From assembly GCA_017354895.1 (NCBI GenBank), contig CP071493.1, forward strand, positions 6,200,001-6,264,000: a DNA stretch of 64,000 nt, read 5' to 3'. The notes under the pieces were generated by a model that worked only from the letters and a program-made list of their open reading frames with translations, was not told the DNA's origin and searched no databases. Both the position numbers and the translations under genes were made by a program. The stretch comes from Podospora comata (lineage: Eukaryota > Ascomycota > Sordariomycetes > Sordariales > Podosporaceae). Shown here piece after piece: positions 47,492 through 59,245 of the stretch; position 1 is the stretch's first letter; each line of letters starts with the position of its first letter.

Positions 47492-49638
47492 ATGGCCGAC
47501 CTCCTCCGTCACCATCGTCGCCACGCCCCCGGGGCGGGAGAGATCCCTGTCCCCCACGGCCCCTCCACCGGCGACGAGCACGAACACTACCCCAAATCCG
47601 TCAGCATGGACCAGCAACATGCCATCTTCTCGTACCTCACCCACCCGGACGACTGCTACACCCCCGAGGGGACGTACTGGGCCGACCTCCCACTCAAGGA
47701 GCGGGTCAAGTTTGTGAACAATGTGCAGAACAAGGAGGCCTGGGAGGAAGTCAAGGCGATAGGCAGGATGATGAAGGAGGATCCGCTGAGCCCGGTGTCG
47801 TGGTACTGGACGAATGCGGTGCTGCCTGGTGCCGGGCTGGGATTGGAGGGTTATGTGTTGTTCAGTATTGGGAATTTGGAGCCGCTGTTCAGATCTACCT
47901 GGCCGCAGTGCTGGGGGAAGAACGCGACCGAGTGCAGCGCCAACTGGGTTGCTTCGGTGACGTATTTGGAGGTTATTGGTATTATGGTTGGCCAGATGGC
48001 TGTGGGGGTTATTGGAGATTGGATTGGCAGACGATGGGGGTTGATTCAGGATGCTGCGATCATGTTTGTGGGTTTGCTGATGATCACGGCGAGTTGGGGC
48101 CTGGATCTCAATGGCTGGGTTATCTGTTATGCTTGGAGTTTGTTCTTCTATGGTGAGTTTGGAAGAGAACCGGTGGGAGTTTGGACATTGGCTAACGAGT
48201 GATCACAGGTTTCGGTGTTGGTGGTGAATATCCTATTACTGCTACTTCATCGATGGAAAACGCGGTTTCCGCCGGCAAGCTATCTACGAGAGAGGACCGT
48301 CTTCACCGCGGACGCAAGGTCACCATGGCCTTTTTGATGCAAGGTTGGGGTCAGTTTTTCAACCAGGCTTTGCTGATCATTCTCCTCCTGATTTTCCACC
48401 ACGGCGACGGCAACCCGCCCTACGGCACAACGACCACCCAATGGCTTTGGCGCGTGTCGTTTGCCATCCCTGCTGTCGGTACGCTATGGCTTGTGTACCA
48501 CCGTGCCTACAAGATGCCGCACGCGGGCCGCCAGCTCGCAGCTGTCAAGAAGAAGAGCAACGTCACAGGTTACGATGTAGATTCCCTCCGCCTTGCCTGC
48601 AACATCTTTGGCGGTCGTTTGCTTGCCACGGCTGGCACATGGTTCTGCAACGACGTCTTCTTCTACGGCAACAAGCTTTTCCAGGCTCAGTTTATCGCTG
48701 TCTTGAGCGGGCCGACTGAGTCCGTCATGACTGGATGGATTTGGAACTTGTACAACGTCATTGTATCGCTTGTTGGGTACTATCTCGCCTCTATCCTCAT
48801 CGACAACAAGTTCTATGGCCGCAAGATGATGCAGCAGGTCGGTTTCTTGATGTGCTTCATCATGTTCGTCGTCCCCGCCTTCAACTACGAATATTATACC
48901 TCTCCGGCCGGTATCAAGGCGTTTCAGGCCATGTACTTCCTCTCGAGTTTCTTCAACCAATTCGGTCCCAACAGCGTTACTTTCCTCGTGGCTGGCGAGG
49001 TCTTCCCTACGCCCATCCGCGCCTCTGCCCACGGCTTCAGCGCTTGCATCGGCAAGGCTGGTGCTTTGCTTGCTTCAGTTCTGTACAACTACATTGACAC
49101 TCAGACAAAGTTCTATGTCGTCCCATGGTTCGGTCTCGCGGGTATGCTTCTTACTTGGCTTTTCCTTCCTGACACCACGGGCCTCGATCTTAAGGAGCAA
49201 GAGCGTCGCTGGGCCTACATCCGTGCCGGTCGCGACCAGGATTACCATGGCATTGCCGTTCACCCCAAGCACTTGTCTCTCTGGGAGCGGTTGAGAGGTG
49301 TAGGCAAGAACTACAACCCTGAGCTGGACCGCAGGCAGAAGATTGAGGACATTCGTGAGGAGTGGGAGGGCAAGGAAAGAGCTCGTGCCCAGAAGGAGGC
49401 GGGTGGTGATGCGACTGGGATGGATGATTTGAGTGACGATGAGTGGACAGATGAGGTGCATCATTACTTCAGAAACACCCGGGAGCCATCGGAGAAGGAG
49501 AGAGCTGCGGCTGTTACTGGCAAGGGTGGAGAGATCATGATGACACCGGCGAGCATTTCGACGCCTTCGAGTGCGGCCATGACCGAGAAGGGTGATGAGG
49601 AGAAGCCTGGCTCTTCGTCTGCGTCGTCGGCGAGGTAG
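47492..49638 (+). CDS. MFS transporter, phosphate / Git1-like
   Basis: Plasma-membrane proton symporter of the major facilitator superfamily, in the phosphate and glycerophosphodiester group by overall look. Exons 47492-48152 and 48209-49638 (56 bp intron, branch CTAAC) give 696 residues. Visible landmarks are GDWIGRRWGL (loop 2-3 signature), FGVGGEYPITATSSMENA after the splice, a central hydrophilic loop, WFCNDVFFYGNKLFQ, FNQFGPNSVTFLVAGEVFPT and FLPDTTGLDLKEQERRW. The N-terminal about 75 residues and the C-terminal about 130 residues are hydrophilic, the latter acidic and Ser-rich with possible phospho-control. The substrate cannot be fixed from sequence alone: inorganic phosphate or glycerophosphoinositol/choline. 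Confidence 0.88.
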
Positions 49639-50254
49639 CAACGTTGGTGACCATGGGGTTTGGTGGCTTTTTGATGTTGGCTGTTTTTTTTTTTTGGTGA
49701 ACTGGTCGAACCGGGATTCGTGCATGATACTTGTTGAAGAGCAATGGAGTTTAGGAGTCTCATGGGGTCCTGTGTCGAGCAAGGAAGAAAAGCACAAATT
49801 TTATCGATCATTCATTTTTGATGCTTGACTGTCCTGCTTTCCCATGTTTCGTGATATCTCATGTGCTTAGCTTCTGACGGTGGTATTTCATTGGGATACC
49901 AGAGGTAGCGAGTATGGCTGACAGGCGTGTAGAGGATAGATTGGCGGTGGATATTTCGGATCAGCTAGATGATTGAATTTAATGACAAGGGAAATTGAAG
50001 GAGGTGTCTTTGTTGGATAAGTATCTTTGACCAAAAATAAAGACATTTCGAAGACGCAGAATACCTCCTCGCTTCCTCAGCAACCCCTATGCACCCCAGA
50101 CATTTGTGCATTGCATACCCGTTCCGAATATGCAGCACCTCGGCTCTCCCTGCACGTCTTTGACGCCATTACTTAAGAGAAAAAGACCCTGATTTGTCAA
50201 CGCATTTCCAATAATTCGTGAAGCCATCACCATGATGGTGATGGTGGGGATTGC
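49639..50254. other. Intergenic region MFS transporter / tRNA-Trp
   Basis: 3' region of the transporter gene and flank of tRNA-Trp. Nothing further is seen. Confidence 0.5.
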
Positions 50255-50261
50255 AAAAAAA
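50255..50261 (-). terminator. RNA polymerase III terminator of tRNA-Trp
   Basis: Seven T residues on the minus strand begin 21 bp after the tRNA 3' end. Confidence 0.8.
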
Positions 50262-50281
50262 GGATCTGAATCCAAGTTGTG

Positions 50282-50353
50282 TGACCCCAACCCGATTTGA
50301 ACGGATAACCTTTCGATCTGGAGTCGAACGCGCTACCGTTGCGCCATGAGGCC
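50282..50353 (-). tRNA. tRNA-Trp (anticodon CCA)
   Basis: On the minus strand a 72 nt cloverleaf without intron. Acceptor GGCCTCA pairs with TGGGGTC (two G-T wobbles), the D-arm is GCGC AACGGTA GCGC, the anticodon stem-loop is TTCGA CTCCAGA TCGAA, and the T-arm loop is TTCAAAT. Discriminator A is at 50282. A and B boxes are intact. Confidence 0.93.
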
Positions 50354-50922
50354 TCTTGCTTGATGTGGAGTCGAGTACGAGTGTCGGTTTATGAAAAGAG
50401 CAGTTCGGAGGTGGCTGCTCCGAAAGCGAAAAAAAAAAAAAAAAAAAAAAAAAAAAGTGGACGTGGTTTTCCGACAACAAAACAACAACCGGCTAGGGGA
50501 GGCGGAAAGGGGTCCGAAAAGGGGTTTGAATAACAAAGCGGTTAGTCAGCATTTTTTTGGCAAGGTGGGGGGAGGTTTCGGGGGGGTGTCCGGGGAAGAT
50601 GATTGGGTAATGGCGCATGGGGCTCCTTGGCGTTTATAAGTAGGCAGATAAGGCTGTCGGTGGTATTGTTAGGGAACAGTGATCCAAACAAGCTGTTTGG
50701 TGTAGGACAGGAAAAGGTTGGTGTCAAGACAGGAGGGGGTCGATCACTCGTCTTTATATTATACAGCTGTGTCACTTGATCCCACCACTCAAACAACGTG
50801 AAGGTGATGTAATAAATATCCAATTCATCCTCTACTTTGGAGTCCATTCCACAATAAGTCACCGCTCCCCCCCCCACCCCCCCCCTTCCCCCCTCCTTCG
50901 CGGTACTTACTTAGCTAACCGG
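50354..50922. other. Intergenic region tRNA-Trp / Zn2Cys6 gene
   Basis: Contains a long A homopolymer (50429-50456) and C-rich sequence at 50868-50893. No coding sequence is supported. Confidence 0.5.
50429..50456 (+). repeat. Poly(A) homopolymer, 28 nt
   Basis: An uninterrupted run of 28 A residues 75 bp upstream of the tRNA-Trp 5' end. No LINE or SINE body is recognisable beside it. Confidence 0.9.
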
Positions 50923-53535
50923 CTAACCCCCCTCCAGACCATAAATAGCCCTCACCACCTCCCAGTGCCACGCCGTCCCCCTGTCGATAGGCTTCAAGTC
51001 CCTCAACCAGTCGAGATACAAACCCACCGTCTCCCTCGCGTCCATCTCAAACCTCTCGCCGCAAAGCGTGTTTCTTATCCTCCTCAACAGCGGCACCGTC
51101 GTGCTCAGATGCAATAACAGCAAGATACCAAAGAAGTTCTGGGTGAAGAAGAACATACAGGGCACGAGCCGCTTGTGCTTGCATGTGGGGGACATTGCCA
51201 CTGGCCATTTCAGCGAGGCCTTGAGGCACTCGGCTGCGCCCAGGGCGTCGTCTTGGGTCACGCTGTCGGGGTAGTGGAGAGCTTTGTAGAGGAAGGGACG
51301 GTGGAGGAGGTATTTGGTGTAGTAATAACGAGAGCGGAGAAGCGCGACTTGGACGTCGAGGACGTAAGGGTATTGAGCCGGAGGGGAGTCGAGATCGGTG
51401 GAGAACATCAGTGGTGGTGCTGGTGTCGATACCGCTGGTAGTGATGATGGTTGACTGGTGTGAGACATGGACGGGGAGATGGGCGTGCTGGCTGGGGTGT
51501 GGGTGCTGCCGCCGAACATGTCGGTAGTAGTGCTGGGGAAGGCTCCTGGGCAATCCTCTTGCCAGCGAAGGTGAGGAGGGAGCATGCCGCGCCATTGTTC
51601 CAGTTGAAGGGCCAGCTGCTGGATCGTAATCTGACTAAGGCCAGGGCTGTTGTTTGCCGAAGCAAAGGGGGTGGGAACACCGCCTAACTGGGCGGACATT
51701 GGTGCTGCTGCCGTAAGTTAGCAAAGGCCACGGAAAAGGATCGGGCAGAGGGAAGTACTGTTGCTGAGGGCGTGGTGAAATCCCACCAGTAGCCGCCTCA
51801 GGACAATCTGAGAGGCGAAATGCTCTTGGAAATGAGACTGTTGGTTGCTAATGACATCGTCTTCACAGAAAGGACCGCTAAAAGTCGGAAGTCCTACAGT
51901 GTTCTCCATCCTCTCAAGACCTGTTAGCGGGAACCCCAGCTCGAGATTGAGAGAACTAGACGGGCTCTTGTCAGTGAACCATTTTGAGCTTTACAGACAC
52001 CAGGCTACTTACGTCTCCAAGATAGAGCAATGCCAAAATGCTCTCCTGATCAGGTCCGCCCTCGGTGAGGATAGCTCCCCGGGGTTGCTACCCACTTTAG
52101 CAGCGATTCCATCAAATTGACCCAAACCTAGGGAACCGTACCTGGTTATGAGAGCCTGAAGTGCCAAAGAGGTGGAGGCAGTCATTCTCCAAAAGTCCTG
52201 TGCGTCGATTAGCAATTTGCCTTCCAACAGATTGCAGTTTAGGAGAGACACACCATCGGATAGAAGCAGCTCCCATAATATGCACTAAACTATTGTTAAG
52301 AACTGGCTGGAATGCTTACACACGACATGGAGCAGGGTGTCCTACCTTGCGAGGGCGAATATCTGAACGTTTTCCAGACTGCACTCCGTAAGATCAAACC
52401 CCATTCTGCTTCTCGCCTCGTTGAACAAAGCAAGCCCAGGGGGTTGCGCTTTCGAGCCCCCTTTCACCCCACTCGCTCGTCCGTTGTAAACGTGCACAGG
52501 TGCCCCTTCTCTTCCTTCTAGCGATACCTCCCCGAGAGCGAATACCAGCAGGGCGATGGTCGAGGATATCGAGTTGCTGAAGCCGCTCCTGTAAAGGGAT
52601 GGCAAAGTCTCCTGCATGAAGGACTGACGATCTAGAATAGGGTAAAAGAGGTTGGTAGTGTCGAAGTAAGCCTGGCTCCACATCCGAACGTTTTCCCAGG
52701 TCAAGGTCGTAAGAAGCCCAAGCGAACGCTCAGTGCGCATGGTGCCTTCGGAAGGCAGCCCTTGTGACTCTGAGCGATGGACTCCTAGCATGTGCGAGAC
52801 TCCATCGCGCTCCAGCGAGGAGAAGTTGACGTGTGGCAACCGCGCCTGGATCGAAGCAAACAGCTGCTGTACCGCTGGCCAGCCTAGCATCTGGTGAACA
52901 GAGGAAACATATTTGTACTGGTCCTGACCCACCGGTGCGTTTCGAGACAAATCGTGCTGCAAGTTAAATGGTGCTGCTGTCAGCGCTGGGTCAATCATCG
53001 CAGCTCCAGTCTGACTGGCATAGTCGGGTGCCTGAAGATGGGGGAAGCCAAGGGCGGAAGGGCCGGCGCTTCCCCGATGGCTTAAATCGTCCACTTTCGT
53101 TTCTAAGTTCAGCAACCGATCATCGAGGCCCTTCAACCGTTCGAGAATCTCCACTAGAGTCTTGTCTTTCCTGCACCACGCGTTAGTTGCTCACCGACAC
53201 AGGAAGCAGGACAGGGAAAAGAAGAAAGGGGCAGGGGAAATGCCGAGCCTACTTGGTGGGAACGGGCTCTCGATAGTTGCATTCGAGCCTGAACTTTTGA
53301 CAGGTGCCACATTTGGGACGCTGTTCATCGCATCGTTGCTTTCGACTGCGGCAGGTATCGCATGCCTGAAGACAAGGTCAGAGAACATACACTGGCCAGT
53401 GATAGGGGGGATGAGGGTCCGAACCTGTGCGGCGATGGCGCCTCTCTCCTTTCTGATATTGGAACTGGATGAGGATGCTATCGAGGGGCTGGCATCGACG
53501 GAGGCTGATGTCGGTGTTGCTGGAGGGTCGCCCAT
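50923..53535 (-). CDS. Zn2Cys6 transcription factor with fungal MHR domain
   Basis: Eight exons on the minus strand (53535-53425, 53365-53253, 53170-52346, 52284-52254, 52197-52142, 52087-52013, 51955-51759, 51707-50923) give about 730 residues. The binuclear cluster at residues 39-66 is complete: CDTCRSRKQRC then KCGTCQKFRLEC, spacing C-2-C-6-C-6-C-2-C-6-C. A coiled coil (EILERLKGLDDRLLNLETKV) follows, for dimerisation. The fungal transcription-factor middle homology region covers about 190-450, with FYPILDRQSF, NVQIFALAR and RAFWHCSILE. Small exons 4 to 6 are inferred from frame and MHR conservation. The acceptor of exon 8 is a CAGCAG doublet. Target genes are unknown. Confidence 0.85.
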
Positions 53536-55691
53536 CTTCTTTAAAGAAGGGCTGACCGCGATCCAAGCCGGCCTCGGACACTACGGTCAATCCAGGATGC
53601 CCGGTGATCGGTCAAATATGTTGGTTTGGTCTCTGGGGTGCTGACACATGGAAGCAGGCCGGCAGCGGAAGCGGGGATGGGTCGACGATAGCTATGCCCA
53701 ACCAACACCGACGAGGCCGTATTGGCGGCGTATGGCCCGTCAGCCCAAAGCTGGCTTGGTGGACAGGACTCGCATCAACCATTTCCCGTCCCCCACCTTG
53801 TCTTGGGGACTAGGGCTTGGAGGGTTCAGCGATGACGGAGCAGAAGACGGAGCAGAAGACGGGAGGTACCAAACACAGCGCATGAAACGGTAAGATGGGG
53901 GTGGAACGGAGACTGATGCTGGGCACGGGAGTTATATTTTTCGGCTCCAGCAAAGACTCGTGACGTGAGTGGCCAGCCGGTCTTTTGGCTCGCAGCAATA
54001 GTTGAGGTTATGACAGGAGCGGGAGGGGGAGGGGGAGACGGAGACAGTTTTGGACACGACGTGGAAGGGTGTAGCATCTAGGGGAAGGATTCCGTCCGGG
54101 GCCCTTCGGTGACACCCACGGTATCCAGGTACAGCAAAGAGGTAGGAAGAGAGGGCGTGGGATTGGCCCGGGGGTCATGAAAGATGGAGTCTTCAGAGGG
54201 GGCTGGAGAGTTTTCCGAAGCGACACCTCTTTGGGAGGGCCCGAAAAAGTCGGCATGCGCAGGGCCTTGGAACCGACAGGACGCTACGTCATCGGGCAGG
54301 GTGTGTGCAAAGGTGCCAAGCAGTTCCGTTGGCCGTTCAGTCAAGGTTTTCTTCTGCTCGTCCCTCCATAACCATCTCAACTGAGACAGGCGTTCATCCC
54401 ATGCGGTCAGCCACCATCGACATCGAGATACATCGACCCTTGAGCAGCGATGACCGGTTGCGCTGTCCGCCGTGAAAAGATGAGAGCTGCTTGGCTGAGG
54501 TAACCGTGTCGGAGATAACTTGGGATCGAGCCTCGCTGGTCGTGCTATGTGTCTGTGTATGTCCAAGGGTTGAAAGGGATCCATGCCGCCCCGCTTGACT
54601 GCGGCTCCTCCCACACCCTCGGGGACTCGACAGCTGGGGTGCTTTCTTCGATGAAGATCATTTCCGCATAGAGTCAAAGCCTGAATGGTCGCAGAAGGCT
54701 GTCGAATTGGCGGTTCCTGAGTATCGCTGCACGGCTCGGTGTAAGTGTCACCATGGGGCTCTCATCTTCGCTCTGGAAGTTGTTTCGCCGTCAGCGATAG
54801 GTTGTCGCCCGTTAGAGGTGCATATCGAGACATTGGTAGTCGGAACAATTTGTTTTTCCGTCGACTTCACGTCATGGACTGCTAACCTTCCGTGCACGGA
54901 CCCCCGCATCAGCCGTTATCTTATCCATCTTATCAAACAGTGCGACATCGTGAGCCACGCTGTCGGCACGGAGACAGATTCATGCAACATGACAGGGCTG
55001 ACCACAAACGACACTCGGTTTTCATCATGGTTCCTCCAACGGCCAACAGCCCAACAACGTCCCAATCCGCCGGCTAACATGTGCATAGCGATCCAATACT
55101 CGGAATTGCCCACACCTACTCTGTAGTCGAGCATCCAAATCAGTGGCGGGTGGCCATTCCTCGATTGACAACACCGCGATTGTGCGTGGCCAATTAATGT
55201 GCGGAAGACAACTCTGCACCTCTTAACCATGTTGCCAAGCGGCTATCTTACAAACAGTCTTCTGTCTCAGTCCGAGTGTTCGGAATCTGGCTTGACATGT
55301 CACAGTCTGCCAGACCTCATAGGGCTGTAGGGCTGACCAAAGAATTGTCAACATCTGTACAAAAGAGTTGGAGTGGGATTATGCGTCCGGTTTTCTCGGT
55401 CTCTGGCGTTCAATCTCGCTCTTGTCATACAAATATTGTTCCTTTCCCACGCCCCACCTTACGCCTCTCAATACAACACTGTTATTCGAGAAGATGCGGT
55501 TGGGCCTTGCTCACTCAAGTAGTCATCATTGGCCATTAAACGATCATCCTGGGTATATGCGAGTCAGATAGAACCGTGAAACTCATATAAGTCGAGGCTT
55601 GTCCCCTTCAAAAAAATGAAGACACCGACCTCGACACCTCAAACGACATACACAGTCCCTGCCTATTTCAGTCAACGCTCTCAACACCAAC
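53536..55691. other. Divergent intergenic region, Zn2Cys6 gene / hydrolase gene
   Basis: 2.2 kb without a supportable coding sequence. Open frames such as 54078-54677 (minus) lack motifs. It must hold both promoters. Confidence 0.5.
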
Positions 55692-56486
55692 ATGGCTTCA
55701 ACTCAAAAGCCAACCATTGTGCATGTCAATGGCGCTTGGCACACACCGTCATCAATGACTAAACTCATCACTTCCCTTCGAGCCCTCGACTACGAAGTCC
55801 ATTGTCCTCGCCTGACGTCGGTGAACGGCGCACGGCCTCCCAATTCTAGCCTAGCTACTGACTCGGAGCTTCTTCGGTCGTACGTCTCCAGCCTTGTTGA
55901 GGCAGGTCGCGAAGTCGTCATCATTATGCACTCATATGGAGGCAAAGTAGGCACCAACGCTCTGCATGGGCTCAGCCGTGAAGCCCGCTCAAAGAAGGGA
56001 CTTGGAGGCGGCATTGTCCAGCTGATCTATGTTTGTGCTTTTGCGCTGGCTGAGGGGCAATCCATGGCAGCGATCATTGCAGAGTTCGGGCATGAAGAGT
56101 CGATGCCTGTTGTATTCAATATCGACGAGGATGGCGGGCTCAGTTTCCGGGATGCGAGGGAACCACTTATTGGGGATGATCTCGGCGAGTCAAACGAGGA
56201 AGAGGTGCAAGCGTATCTCGACTCACTAGTGTCGGTTTGGAATGGACTTTGTACGAGGGATACCGTTACAGGTCCGGCTGCTTGGAAAGAAAACCCGGTC
56301 GCCTATGTCTATTGCACGAAAGACAACATGGTGCCATTTGAATATCAGAAGTCGTTTGTGGCGAATATCGAGAAGGAAGGGAGGGAAGTAAAGACGTTTG
56401 TTTTGGAAACTGGTCATTGTCCCAACGTCACGGCCACAAAGCAGCTGGTGGGCGTGATTGATGAGGTCATTATGGGAGCAAACTGA
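55692..56486 (+). CDS. Alpha/beta hydrolase (AB hydrolase 6 type)
   Basis: Soluble serine hydrolase, intron-less, 264 residues. The nucleophile elbow is VVIIMHSYGGKVG with Ser81. A likely acid is Asp211 in CTKDNMVP, and the base is His242 in LETGHCPNVTATKQ, all at expected positions. The oxyanion-type start IVHVNGAWHTP near residue 10 is typical of a large fungal subgroup acting on small esters or lactones, often found in secondary-metabolite or detoxification loci. No signal peptide is seen. Substrate unknown. It lies between a Zn2Cys6 regulator and the small orphan genes. Confidence 0.9.
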   Translation: MASTQKPTIVHVNGAWHTPSSMTKLITSLRALDYEVHCPRLTSVNGARPPNSSLATDSELLRSYVSSLVEAGREVVIIMHSYGGKVGTNALHGLSREARSKKGLGGGIVQLIYVCAFALAEGQSMAAIIAEFGHEESMPVVFNIDEDGGLSFRDAREPLIGDDLGESNEEEVQAYLDSLVSVWNGLCTRDTVTGPAAWKENPVAYVYCTKDNMVPFEYQKSFVANIEKEGREVKTFVLETGHCPNVTATKQLVGVIDEVIMGAN

Positions 56487-57265
56487 TGGTGTTTAGCTGC
56501 CATCTCTGGAGTTTGAAGAGCAGCATGCAGTACTATTATGGTATCACTCACAGAATCTACCTTAGCTCTCATCTGTTTGATGCCCTGGTTTGTGTTCCAC
56601 AAGTTTCTAGACCAGAATTCACCCGACTGACGCAAAATCGACAAATGACTCTCGAATTAAAGCCATAGTCTTCCGTGTATATTTACACTTCATCTTCAGC
56701 CAACAAAATCAAGACACCTAAGTCTTTCTGAGTTGCTCCCTGCCAGGCCACTCCAATTCAAGCAACGCCCCATAGTGGAATATGAATGGGTCATTGGTCC
56801 GACTTCAGATTCGGGGTAGAATATGTCTGGATTTTGAAATAACTATCCTACCTTATTGCTCTCAGTGAATACTGAAGAGTTACTTGTGTCGTTTACGTAA
56901 GTGACTCTGAGCGGGAGCAATGCATCGACAGCAAGTCACCGACATGTTCACTTGACATTAGCATATTGGGACTGTCTCAAACCTTCACCAGATACCTTGG
57001 ATATCCACTATGATAGCATTGCTATCGGTCTAGTTGGGTGAATAGCTCATTGCTTTATTCTGACAGTCAGCCAACTTGCTCCTGAGTCCCTGACATAAAC
57101 TTATAAAATATCTCTTCTCGGAATCAAACCCAGATCTTGAACTCTTCTCTTCTTCCTTTCCATCAAGCTACAGAATACCAATTATCACTTGGTAACGACA
57201 TCGCACCGAGATCTAACCCTCTCACAATACCAGTGTATTCTAGCAGCTCTACTCGACTCGCCAGG
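56487..57265 (+). promoter_or_regulatory. Upstream region of orphan gene A
   Basis: No coding sequence is seen. The stretch looks AT-richer than the left part of the window. A TATA box TATAAAAT lies at 57102-57109, 164 bp before the first ATG and 185 bp before the second in-frame ATG. Confidence 0.5.
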
Positions 57266-57839
57266 ATGTTCACCATCGTTATCAACATGCACGTTGCCTT
57301 CAATAATCTTATTGAATGCAGCGGAGTTCACACATTCAAAGACAGAGCTGAACTTTTCGCCGAATCCGAATATATCACAGAACCTGAAGCTGTCACCGAG
57401 CCCCGGGGCATCTTGACTCAGGCCAAAGAATTGTCTCTCGAGGGAGACTTGGCAAGCGAGATCATCGCTGAGCAGACGGACAGCACGATTGATAATGCTC
57501 CAAAGACTTTTGCAGCTGTCAACCCAACAGGTAGCCACGAGACTCTGGCCACCTCCACTGACAACAATGGGGGCGCCAAGAATGCCGGGAGGACAAGAAA
57601 GACCTGCAAGACTCGTACCACCAAAAAGACTAGGAATGCCCGAATGAACCCGGAGTATGTACCTATTTCAGATTTACGATTCCAGCAATCACCTAGGTAC
57701 CTACTGACACAGGTATACTTTCACCAGGCGGATTACCTACACTAACGGAACCACTCCCTATCGAGTGGAGAACCCGATGTCCGAGGGGGCACTCGGTCTG
57801 GCCGCGTCCCGCTGGGCGAAGAAGGATTATTCCGTGTAG
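57266..57839 (+). CDS. Small protein of unknown function, orphan family member A
   Basis: I do not recognise the product. Exon 1 is 57266-57654; exon 2 starts at 57713 or 57728 and ends at the stop 57837-57839. Both acceptors (ACACAG, CACCAG) keep the frame, giving 171 or 166 residues. The second in-frame ATG (MHVAFNN, 57287) aligns with the start of member B. The middle is acidic and Thr/Ala-rich, followed by a basic stretch (RTRKTCKTRTTKKTRNAR) at the exon end. The C-terminal exon reads RITYTNGTTPYRVENPMSEG then LGLAASRWAKKDYSV and looks more ordered. The donor GTATGT and branch CTGAC are good. It is probably a lineage-specific nuclear or nucleic-acid-binding peptide; that is a guess from composition only. 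Confidence 0.55.
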
Positions 57840-58807
57840 GTGTCACTCTTTATAAGATCACACTAGATTCAAAAGCTGATTCATCACGCTGCTCTCATAT
57901 CATCACCGGCTGCCTAGAGCCCCGATGCAGTGGCTGTGTCTACGAGGAGCAAAGCTTGACCGGCTCAAGATGGGCTTAATTGGTCGGCAAAGATTTGATC
58001 GCAGGGACACGCGTTCGCTCAATTTGAGTAAACGAGAGGGTATATGATAGATGATATCACTTCTAGGGTAAGAATAATGAGATAATGATGATGACGATAG
58101 CATTTATACCTAGGTACCTAAGGCGGTTAGCTCAACAGGAAATGTGCTTTCTCTTAACACCTTATATTCTAAGAATCTTTCATATGGAGATGCTTTCGTA
58201 TCTTGGGATCAATCCGTGAGGTTTCCTGCACTTTTAGCACGTTTTATTCATCGCTGCCTTACCTTACACACCTTACCTAGAGATCTGTGGGTACCCTGAA
58301 AGTTGATGAAACGTCCAAGTAATGCCATTGGTTACAGAAGATTCATCACCACCTGTTGAGCAGGCTGTGCTTCAAAATCTTGCTTTACCTTGTCATTGTC
58401 CGGTTATGGAGAAATGAGAGTAGGTGCCTGACTCCAACATATCTTTCTGGGCTCCAGGCTCTTATTCTCACACAAAACTAGTGTGCTTTGAGACCGTGTT
58501 CATCTGGATCACCTACCTAGTGAATGCTGCATCTCACCTTTCTAGTGAATACTCTATCTCATCTTTCGGTAGTGGGCTACTCGAAACTCGGCTTGCCCCC
58601 AAATGTGGACCAACAACCAGGTATAAAATCTTTTTCTCCTCACACAACCACAAAATCTTCCCTTGTTCTACTCACCAACCGAGAAGCATCTTAAAGTCTC
58701 TCCTACGCCCAGAGATTTTGTCAAGACCTTTAGCGCCCTCTCCATATTTCCCCAAGCCATATCACCCACACGGATTCGGAGCCACGATATTTACCATCAC
58801 TATCATC
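57840..58807 (+). promoter_or_regulatory. Upstream region of orphan gene B
   Basis: No coding sequence is called. A TATA box TATAAAAT at 58622-58629 lies 186 bp before the start codon of gene B. Confidence 0.45.
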
Positions 58808-59245
58808 ATGCACGCGGCCTTCAACAGCGTCTTCGATATTGATGGCGCCACTGTGGTGAATAACGGTGCTCGGATCGACTATACGAACAGCTCCAGCGAA
58901 TCTGTTGAGCCCAAGAGCGCTATCAACAACGGCGATTTGAACTTTGCCAACAGCGCCCCCACGTTCGACAACGGATCCAGGTCCAAGTGCGCTGTCAGAG
59001 GTGCCAGCATCACCAAGCCCGACAATGTTGCCATAGCTAAAAACACAACCAAGCTCAATAAATCTTCGACTGGAACCACCACTAAGCAGGGCAACACGAC
59101 CGATGTGACTGTGCCTTCTGCTGCCGGTTCTTGCAAGCAGTGGTCCAAGTCGCGCACCAACTTCCGAACCTCAACCAACCGCTGTCCCGCGAAGACTGCC
59201 AAGTCGACTGGCCACTGCCAAAATTGGCCAAGATGGAGTGCTTAG
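58808..59245 (+). CDS. Small protein of unknown function, orphan family member B
   Basis: Single exon of 145 residues beginning MHAAFNSVFDIDG. The DNA around the start (58788-58825) matches the same place in member A at about 30 of 38 positions, extending upstream of the ATG. The protein is Asn/Thr/Ser/Lys-rich and probably disordered, with four cysteines (SKCAV, GSCKQW, NRCPAK, GHCQNW) and a Trp-containing end. No signal peptide is evident. The C-terminal motif seen in A and C is absent, so either B has diverged or an intron is missed. Function unknown. Confidence 0.45.
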   Translation: MHAAFNSVFDIDGATVVNNGARIDYTNSSSESVEPKSAINNGDLNFANSAPTFDNGSRSKCAVRGASITKPDNVAIAKNTTKLNKSSTGTTTKQGNTTDVTVPSAAGSCKQWSKSRTNFRTSTNRCPAKTAKSTGHCQNWPRWSA

